From: Mycoplasmopsis agalactiae PG2
Lineage (GTDB): Bacteria > Bacillota_I > Bacilli_A > Mycoplasmatales > Metamycoplasmataceae
NCBI RefSeq assembly: GCF_000063605.1
Contig: NC_009497.1
Span: 310,001 to 374,000, forward strand
DNA: 64,000 nucleotides
Direction: 5' to 3'
The translations under genes were made by a program, and so were the position numbers. Below are positions 57,453 to 64,000 of this stretch, piece after piece (the stretch's first letter is position 1; each line of letters starts with the position of its first letter). Below the pieces are notes generated by a model. It ran no database searches and was not told where the DNA came from. It saw only the letters and a program-made list of their open reading frames with translations.

Positions 57453-57467
57453 GCCTATTTTATAGCC
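57453..57467. repeat. Copy of the dispersed hairpin motif after mgtE
   Basis: GCCTATTTTATAGCC, 12 bases after the mgtE stop and just before its terminator. Confidence 0.5.
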
Positions 57468-57495
57468 ACAAAAAGTTATTTTGTGGATTTTATTT
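57466..57495 (+). terminator. Terminator of the cdaM-mgtE operon
   Basis: CCACAAAA (57466-57473) with TTTTGTGG (57479-57486), followed by ATTTTATTT. Confidence 0.8.
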
Positions 57496-57499
57496 ATTT

Positions 57500-57525
57500 A
57501 AAAAAGCACCCAATTTAGGCGCTTT
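57500..57525 (-). terminator. Terminator of the efp operon
   Basis: On the minus strand AAAGCGCC (57525-57518) pairs with GGGTGCTTT (57511-57503, one G-T), followed by TTTTAAATAAA. Confidence 0.65.
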
Positions 57526-57527
57526 AA

Positions 57528-57830
57528 TTAATAAAACTCTACAAAACAAATTCGAATATTGTGTGGCTTAAAATCTAAAAGAGTTTCAAAATTCTTGGTT
57601 ATTTCTTCTCTTAGTCCTTCAATAGTATTTTTGAGTAAATAGCCTCTTTTAACTTTAACATCAATAATAAAAGTGGCATTTGACTGATCTGGAAGAAATG
57701 TTATCCTAGGAATATTGGCTAATTTAATTCCTTTTATTTCAGCAACAGCATTATCTATAAGGCTCAAAAGAGCTTTTTCAGTAATAGAAACTCTTTCGTT
57801 AGTTCCAAAAGAAGTTGAAAGAAAATTCAT
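57528..57830 (-). CDS. Asp23/Gls24 family protein (short mycoplasma form)
   Basis: 100 residues. RVSITEKALLSLIDNAVAEIKGIKLANI followed by ATFIIDVKVKRGYLLKNTIEGLREEITKNFETLLDFKPHNIRICF is the DUF322/Asp23 fold, a small membrane-associated or envelope-stress protein in other Firmicutes. The role in mycoplasmas is unknown. Its ATG overlaps the efp stop (TAATG), giving a two-gene operon. The gene is intact. Confidence 0.8.
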   Translation of the reverse strand: MNFLSTSFGTNERVSITEKALLSLIDNAVAEIKGIKLANIPRITFLPDQSNATFIIDVKVKRGYLLKNTIEGLREEITKNFETLLDFKPHNIRICFVEFY

Positions 57831-58393
57831 TACTTATTTGCCCTTCCAACATATTTGCCTGTTTCGGTTGAAACAATGATTTTTTCGCCTTCACTAATAA
57901 ACATTGGAGTTTCTAGTTCAAAACCTGTTTCTAACTTAACTTTCTTTTGTGGATTATTTGCTGTGTTGCCTTTAACAGCATCTGGAGCTTCAGTAACTTC
58001 TAACACAACATTAGCATCTAATTCAATGTCAAGAATTTCTTCTTTATATTTTCTAATTTTTACAATCATTCCTTCTTTAAGGAAATTAAGCTCTCATTCA
58101 ACATGCGAAACTGGAATTTCAACTTGCTCATATGTTTCAGTATCCATTAAAATAATATTTTCACCATCAGAATATAAGTAGCTCATTGGTCTTTTATCAA
58201 TGTGTGCACGTGAAACCATTACACCACCAGTGTATGATTTAATAACTGTGCTGCCAGTTCTTAGGTTTTTTACCTTGGCCTTAACATTGGCTTGACCTCT
58301 ACCTTGTTTTGAGTGTTGAGCTTCCAAAACAACAAAAATATCACCATCATCTTCAAAAGTAATTCCAGGTTTAAAAGTATTTACATTAATCAT
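57830..58393 (-). CDS. efp: Translation elongation factor P
   Basis: Helps the ribosome past proline runs; 187 residues. Three beta-barrel domains: N-terminal MINVNTFKPGITFEDDGDIFVVLEAQHSKQGRGQANVKAKVKN with the modifiable Lys-type loop (SKQGRGQA), then the central OB domain (YLYSDGENIILMDTETYEQ) and the C-terminal OB domain ending KKVKLETGFELETPMFISEGEKIIVSTETGKYVGRA. The Pro-rich MIB and lipoprotein spacers in this genome are plausible clients (inference). The start follows AAGGAG by 9 bases. Confidence 0.95.
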
Positions 58394-58735
58394 CTCGACT
58401 CTCCTTAATACTTACAGGCCTATAAAATAGATGTTTTTGTACAAATGCTTTATTAATAAGCCAATCCAAAAATTATTTTTATTTTTGTTTGAGTTTATAT
58501 TTAGCATTAATTTTTTATCTTAATATTAAAAAATTATAAATTAGAAATTGTAATTATGAAAGAAATTCAATTAAAAAAGGAGTCAATTTAACGCTTTAAA
58601 TGTAACGAATTTTGAGAAATTTTTGAAATTATTTTCAGCCCTCAATTTTCATTATTTCATTGTTTTATAGGCGAATTGTACAAAAGATTAGTATTTTCTA
58701 TATATTTGATAAAGCTTAAAAATAAGGAGTACTAT
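58394..58735. other. Divergent intergenic region between efp and the tail-anchored gene
   Basis: Holds two copies of the dispersed motif (58417-58430, GGCCTATAAAATAG, in the efp leader; and 58661-58672, TGTTTTATAGGC). It also has a possible 11-codon leader frame (58556-58591, MKEIQLKKESI) containing an AAAAAAGGAG box, and the promoter at 58676-58706. No larger gene is supported. Confidence 0.5.
58676..58704 (+). promoter_or_regulatory. Putative promoter of the 58736 gene
   Basis: TTGTAC (58676-58681), 17-base spacer, TATATA (58699-58704), about 32 bases before the start codon. Confidence 0.5.
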
Positions 58736-59680
58736 ATGAAGAGAGTTGCAATATTTTATAATGCTGGAACAGAATTTCCTTGAGTTTTAAAACATCCTAA
58801 AAAAGAAGAAATAATTGGCCAATTCAAAAGCAGAAAAGATGCTGTATTTTGATACATAAGTTTTAAACTTGAAACACTAATTTTGTTGTTAAATGAAAAA
58901 AATGAACAAGTTGGACAAATTGCATATATCAAAGATCCAGACTACAACAATAAATTTATTATGATACCTCAATCATCAGGTTTAGATGCTAATGAAACAT
59001 ACATTTCTTTATGTGATGAGTTTGAAATTGATCCACTTAAGTTTTACAAACTAAATACTGATGCAGAAATTGATGAATACATTAAACATTTAAAATTCTC
59101 ATATAGTGCAGATCCTAAAACATATTTTGAATCAAGATATGAAATCAAGAAAAGAGATAAAGAAGAGTATCTAAATGCTGATGCAAAAGTCAAAATGAAG
59201 CAAATTGAATTAGCTGGCTTATCTGATCTTGACAGACATTCTCGTTCTGAAGCTGCAAAAGAATTAGATGATTTATCTGCAACTAATACAATAGTTATTG
59301 AACCTAGTGCTAGTGTTAAAGAAAACACTATGAGTTTTAAGAAAACTGAAGCAGTTTCAGAAAAAGAAGTTATGCCTGAAGCTAAAAATGAAGTTATGGA
59401 TAAAGAAGTTATGACAAGCAGCAAAATGACTGATGAAACAGAAGCTAGTGATAATAAAGAATCTATGATGACTTCAGAAGAAGAAAAAAGTTCTCAAACA
59501 GATTCATCAATGCAAATGTCAACAGCAATGCCAAAATCTAAAAAACAAAAATCAGTTGGCAGAATTGTTGGTTATGTAATTTTAGCTCTTATAACTCTTG
59601 GCGTAATAGCATTTGGCGTAATTTGTTTACTTGATTGACTAGGCACAACTGACTTATTACCTTTTATTTCACCTAAATAA
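58736..59680 (+). CDS. Conserved tail-anchored protein, paralogue of the 1736-3553 gene
   Basis: 314 residues, function unknown. N-terminal domain with FPWVLKHPKKEE, FKSRKDAVFWYI and LDANETYISLCDEFEIDP aligns with the 605-residue protein at the left end (FPWLLKHPKV, FKTREDALNWYM, GEATYDGVCHELGINP). The shared segment DPKTYFESRYEIKKRDKEE follows. A Met/Glu/Ser/Lys-rich linker (about 195-265) leads to one membrane segment (IVGYVILALITLGVIAFGVICLL) and a 17-residue tail. AAGGAG precedes the start by 6 bases. The TGA at 59636-59638 is Trp; the true stop is TAA at 59680. Confidence 0.85.
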
Positions 59681-59688
59681 TGATTATT

Positions 59689-59718
59689 TTGCATATTTAA
59701 TTATTTTCTCTATATAAT
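59689..59718 (+). promoter_or_regulatory. Promoter of tRNA-Leu
   Basis: TTGCAT (59689-59694), 18-base spacer, TATAAT (59713-59718), 14 bases before the tRNA 5' end. Confidence 0.65.
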
Positions 59719-59732
59719 TAATTATGCATTTT

Positions 59733-59817
59733 GCCCGAGTGGTGAAATTGGCAGACACGCTAGACTAAGGATCTAGTGAGGCAACTCATGCAGGTTCAAG
59801 TCCTGTCTCGGGCACCA
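59733..59817 (+). tRNA. tRNA-Leu, anticodon AAG
   Basis: Class II tRNA of 85 bases including an encoded CCA. The acceptor stem GCCCGAG pairs with CTCGGGC. The anticodon arm is CTAGA-CTAAGGA-TCTAG with anticodon AAG (codon CUU) and G37. The variable arm TGAG-GCAA-CTCA is of leucine type, and the T arm is CAGG-TTCAAGT-CCTG. A terminator follows four bases later. Confidence 0.95.
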
Positions 59818-59821
59818 TATT

Positions 59822-59850
59822 AAAAAATCAAGGCAACTCCTTGATTTTTT
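59822..59850. terminator. Bidirectional terminator between tRNA-Leu and the ABC exporter
   Basis: AAAAAATCAAGG (59822-59833) with CCTTGATTTTTT (59839-59850); 12-bp stem, T-run on both strands; it overlaps the stop of the ABC gene. Confidence 0.85.
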
Positions 59851-61666
59851 ATTCTTCAATTCCACTAATGTACATTTTTTGGTATTGGCCTTTTTTAGAC
59901 ATTAGCTGACTATGTGTGCCTTGTTCTTTTATTTCACCATTTTCAAGCATTAAAATATTGTCGGCATTCTTTATAGTGCTTAGTCTATGAGCAATTATTA
60001 AAAGTGTTTTATTTTTACTTAAAACTGAAATAGCTTTTTTAATCTTAATCTCAGTGATTGTATCAATATCGCTAGTTGCTTCATCTAAAATAGAAATTGT
60101 TTTGCTGCTTATCATTGATCTAGTGATAGCTATAAGTTGTTTTTGGCCAACGCTTAAAACTGATCCGTTGTCTTTTAGCTCTGTTTCATAGGCTTTTGGG
60201 AATTTTTGAATAAATTCATCAAGTCCCACTTGCTTAGAAATATTTACTAATTGATCGTCTGAAATTTCTGGTCTTACACAGGTTAAATTATTTTTAATTG
60301 TGTCCTTAAATAAATATGTTTCTTGCTGAATGACGTCAATATTATTTCTTCAGCTTTTTTCATTTGTGTCAAAAATTGATTGACCATTAATTAAGATATC
60401 GCCTTTAGTTGGAACATATAATTTAGAAAGCAGTTTTGCAATTGTGCTTTTGCCACAGCCTGTGTGACCTACTAGTGCCAATGTTTTTGTTGGCTCTATT
60501 TTGAATGAAATATTTTTTAAAACGTATTTATCAGGATTAGATGGATAAGCAAATCATACATTTTTAAATTCAATTGTACCATCGCCATTCTTTAGGTTTG
60601 GCAATTTTGATTCATCAACTGAAGGCATTAAGTCAAGTAATTTTTTAACACGCACAACAGAACCTAAACCCAATTGTAAATTCGAAACAATTTCTAAAAT
60701 TTCACCTAATTTATCACTAATTGTAAAAACATAAATTGAAATTGATAATATTGCGCCACTAGTTATATTGTCTCTACCAGGCATTGATAATCAATTATTT
60801 TTTAATAAAACAGTTAGTCCGACAATTACTAATAAATTAAGTATCTTACTAAAGTAAAATCAAGGATATAATCAGGCAATTCTTACTGAAATAGCTGTAC
60901 TAGTTTTCAGTAAAACTTTGTTAATTTTGTCAAAGTCTTTTGCAACAGCTTCTTGCTTATTATTTATTCTTATTATAGGAAGCGCATCAATTATTTCTTC
61001 TAAATAAGCATTAAAATTACCTAAATTTTGTTGTTTAGAAACAAAATATTTTTGGTTTTTAATAATAATTATTAATACTGGTATAAAGTTAATTGGAATA
61101 ATAACTAAAGCAATAAGTGCAGTTATAAATGAGTATGAAATTAGAATACCAAAAGTAATTAATAAGGTAAATGCTACTGTAATAATGTTGCTTATAACAT
61201 CAATCATAGACTGTACAACATTTTGAATATCATTAGTAACTGTTGACATCAAGTCACCTGTTTTTTCATTCTCAAAATAACTTAACGGCATTATTTGAAG
61301 CTTTTTATAAATATTTACTCTAATACGAGAACCTATTTTTACACTGGCTCTGTTAACTATTAAATATTGTGTAATTAAAACTAATTTTTGTAGTAAATAA
61401 ACAAAAGCTAAGAGTACTATAAATCAGGCAAATTGGGAAGCATTAAATGACGCAGGATCAAATAAATCTATTTTAAAAAAGTGGTCAATTATATATCCTA
61501 AAAGTCATACACCACCAGTGATAAATCCAGCTAATAAAAGCCCTAAAAATATTGGCATTCATAAAATTAAACTATTTCCTGAATAGTCTTTAAAAAGTTT
61601 TATAAAAAGCTTGAAAGAGTTAGGAGATTTTGACCTATTTGCCTGTTTGACAGCACTTTTAGACAT
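59849..61666 (-). CDS. ABC exporter half-transporter, second subunit
   Basis: 605 residues: six-span membrane domain (about 20-335) fused to an ATPase. The EKTGDLMSTVTNDIQNV coupling region is typical of multidrug/lipid exporters (LmrA/MsbA or BmrCD type). Walker A is GHTGCGKST, the Q-loop VIQQETYLF, the signature LSVGQKQ (degenerate: Val for Gly), Walker B ISILDEATSDID, and the H-loop IIAHRLSTIKN. The degenerate signature suggests an asymmetric heterodimer with the preceding gene. It overlaps that gene by 8 bases. Substrate unknown. Confidence 0.93.
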
Positions 61667-63455
61667 TTTGCACCTCTTTCTCCTGGCTTTCATAAATACT
61701 TCTATATATTGTGTTAGTATTTAATAAATCATTATGCTTTCCAATTGCAGAAACACTGCCATTATCCATAACAATTATTTTGTCGCAATCCTTTATTGAA
61801 CTAACTCTTTGAGAAATTATTATGGTTGTATTATTAGAAATTTTGCCTAAATTTTCCCTAACTAATTTATCAGTTTGGTTATCTAATGCGCTTGTTGCAT
61901 CATCCAAAATAAGAATTTTTGGACTTTTAATTAATGCTTGGGCAATTGCTAATCTTTGTCTCTGCCCACCGCTAAAGTTTTTACCTCTTTGGTAAACTTT
62001 ATGCTCTACTGAATCATCAAGTTTAAATACAAAGTCAGCTTTAGAATTTAATAAAGCATTATTTAAATTTGATTCATTTTCTAAATTAGCACCAAGCATC
62101 ACATTTGATTTAATAGTACCACTTAGCAATAATGGTTTTTGAAATACTACTGAAACATTTTTGTAAAAATCTTGCTGGTTAATGTCATAAATATTTTTAT
62201 TGTCTATTAATATTTCGCCACTGTTTTTATTAATTTTATACTCGCGAGTTAAAAGACGAACTAATGTACTTTTTCCACTACCAGTTTTTCCAATTATTCC
62301 GACTGTTTCATAAGGCTTTATGACAAATGAAACATCTTTTAAAACTAATGTTTTATCATAGCCAAAATTCACATTTTTGAACTCAATTTTGCCGCAAATT
62401 GATTGTGTATGAGTACTATTTTTAGATGCAATTTCGCTTTTTATTTTTAATATTTCCAAAATTCTTTTAGCAGAAATATTGCTTCTTATAAGTCTATTTG
62501 TCATAAAAAGTGTTGAAAATATTCCAAAAGAAATAAGCTGCATATATGTAATAAATTGATAAATGTCACCAACTAATGACTTAATGTCAGTGCTATCATT
62601 TTTGTTAATAATCACTGCTACAATTGAAAAAATAACAACATTGCCAAGCAAAATGAATAGGTCAATAGAAGGTCAGTTAATAGCGCCATATGTATTTGCT
62701 TTTCTTGAAACTTTTTCTAAATTTTTATTAGATTCATTAAAACGCAAAAATTGTCTTTGCCCTAAGTTATATGACTTAATTAAGGAAACATTATTAAAAT
62801 CTTCCTTAATTACTTCATTAACTGCATCAAGCATTATGTTTTCTTTTCTATATAACGGAAATAGCTTAATAATAGCTACAACTGCAAGTGTAACAATAAA
62901 AGGGACAACAAAAACAATTGAAATTGATAAGTATAAATTAGTTAGTAAAGCAAATATTAAGCCTCAAACTGTGTAAAATGGAAAAACGAAAATGTTTCTA
63001 AAAATAATATAAAAGCCGTCCTCTAATTTTTGTACATCATTACTAAAACGAGTTAGTAGCGTTGCTGGCGTTATACTTTCAATATTTTTATGTGATAAAG
63101 TAAGTAAATGTTCAAATAATAATTTCCTAGTGTAATACACACCTAAATTTTTAGCTTGTGCAGCTAAAAAGTTAGAAGCATAGGAAACTATTACTAATAT
63201 AAAAGCTAGTGCAAAAGAAATTCCAATAATTACTCACAAAGCATTTGCATAAGAAAATGAGCCTATTATTCATGAAGATTTAAAAATATAAACACTTACT
63301 TCACTATTAATGTTGCTATTAGCCAAGTAAGTTATTAACTGCCTTGTGACTGTAGGGATTAATATGCTTAAAAAAGGATGTAGTGTGCTTAATATAACAG
63401 CAAAAAGAGCCATAAGCTTGACTTTTAGTGGAAATTTAGAAAATAATTTCAGCAT
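61659..63455 (-). CDS. ABC exporter half-transporter, first subunit
   Basis: 598 residues: membrane domain with NIESITPATLLTRFSNDVQKLEDGFY, then an ATPase with Walker A GKTGSGKST, Q-loop VVFQKPLLL, canonical signature FSGGQRQR, Walker B ILILDDATSALDNQT (Asp-Asp where the catalytic Glu is expected) and H-loop-like IIISQRVSSIKD (Gln for His). Walker B and H-loop are thus non-canonical here while the signature is degenerate in the partner, the classic pattern of a heterodimer with one active site. A GGGGGA ribosome site lies close (3 bases) to the ATG. Confidence 0.92.
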
Positions 63456-63575
63456 ATTCCCCCAGTAACAAAATCATATTTTTTTAATTATTACATTATA
63501 AAGTAATTAGATATTTTATTAATATGTTTGCTATTTAAAAAGTTACAAAAAAGAGTAAAAAATAGGAAAAAATCG

Positions 63576-64000
63576 TTATTTTTCCCCAGAATAGTCATTA
63601 AATAATTTAGTTTGCTTAGATCCGTCTGAAAAACCATTTGGATAAAGGAATTTTAGATTTTCTCTAAATGAGTTCTTTTGATTTTTGTAAATTGACTTAT
63701 TGCTTCCGTCAATTAAATTGTAAGCATAAATTGTATTATTTGCAGCTTGGATATCGCTAGATTGTAAAAAGGGTGCTATGCCACCTGATCTTAATAAATC
63801 ACCATAGTCAACACTAGCTGTTACAGAGTTATAAATTCCCACCATTTGGCCAAATTCATTATAAGCTAATGAGCCAGAAGCACCATAATATAGGGATGAA
63901 AAGTTAATGCCGTATTGAAAACCATATCAGCTAGCCATTACTCTATTTCAATAATTATCATTGATAATTGCATTTGAGGCAACACCAACTTTTTCCTCAA
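63576..64000 (-). CDS. MIP/DUF31-type serine protease, C-terminal part (runs off right edge)
   Basis: The last ~141 residues of a minus-strand gene. It carries the nucleophile region YGASGSLAYNEFGQMVGIY, which lines up with GGASGSSVRNKNNELIAVY of MIP1 and MIP2 and with GGSSGSLAIDSSFNLVGI of the 43523 protease. An ASWYGFQYGINFSSLY segment precedes it. The C-terminal NSFRENLKFLYPNGFSDGSKQTKLF matches NSYRQALKEKYNKNG..FKTKLF of MIP2. The signal peptide, His and Asp lie outside the window, so intactness cannot be judged. Confidence 0.85.

Noticed and set aside
59044..59424. 126-codon frame antisense to the tail-anchored protein gene.
   Set aside because: Shadow of a real gene with biased codons; no start signal.
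246..63455. Many genes appear broken by in-frame TGA codons and could be called pseudogenes under the standard code.
   Set aside because: The TGA codons fall at conserved Trp positions across unrelated families (SecA, DeoB, S6, MgtE), which is table-4 usage, not decay.
1..64000. CRISPR arrays, insertion sequences, integrated phage or conjugative element.
   Set aside because: No regular repeat-spacer array, transposase, integrase or conjugation gene was seen on either strand.

Overview
The window is AT-rich DNA from a mollicute that reads UGA as tryptophan. Most long genes contain in-frame TGA codons at positions where their families carry Trp, and they become full length only with translation table 4. 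The gene set fits the Mycoplasmopsis/Metamycoplasma (hominis or synoviae group) lineage, for example relatives of M. bovis or M. agalactiae. It includes homologues of the p37-p29-p69 ABC transporter of M. hyorhinis, a MIB-MIP antibody-evasion locus with its F1-like X0 ATPase, and small tail-anchored mycoplasma proteins. I cannot name the species from sequence alone. I see no insertion sequence, CRISPR array, rRNA or phage gene.

Left part (1-21.4 kb): mostly core genes. On the minus strand, glyS runs into dnaG (cut by the window edge), followed by a tail-anchored hypothetical protein. A TPP riboswitch precedes p37-p29-p69, a predicted thiamine/TPP importer. Next come a DUF2188 protein, secA, a zinc alcohol dehydrogenase, topA, the rpsF-ssb-rpsR operon with a Shine-Dalgarno-masking leader hairpin, whiA, deoB, a membrane protein and ligA.

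Centre (21.5-45.9 kb): a host-interaction island of about 24 kb. Three immunoglobulin-blocking proteins (MIB1-3) and two lipoprotein serine proteases (MIP1, MIP2) are arranged MIB1-MIP1-MIB2 then MIB3-MIP2. They are followed without a clear break by the seven-gene F1-like X0 ATPase cluster, with overlapping or closely spaced genes in the order membrane protein, DUF2714 protein, gamma, epsilon, secreted/anchored subunit, alpha, beta. From published work on M. mycoides, MIB captures the antibody, MIP cleaves its heavy chain and the ATPase is thought to power or organise the process. A lipoprotein with a C9 tract (probably phase-variable) ends the cluster. On the opposite strand is a third MIP-like serine protease with no MIB partner, and a fourth is cut by the right edge.

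Right part (45.9-64 kb): a minus-strand operon asnS - glycosyltransferase - RDD membrane protein - pcrA/uvrD - conserved membrane protein - degV. Then a PQ-loop membrane protein, a plus-strand operon of a small membrane protein, the diadenylate cyclase cdaM and mgtE, then efp with an Asp23-like gene, a paralogue of the tail-anchored protein from the left end, tRNA-Leu(AAG), and a heterodimeric ABC exporter.

Below gene scale, the most notable signals are the mutually exclusive pairings of the TPP riboswitch, the C9 tract, and a short hairpin-forming motif (core CTATAAAAYAG or its complement) scattered through many intergenic gaps.
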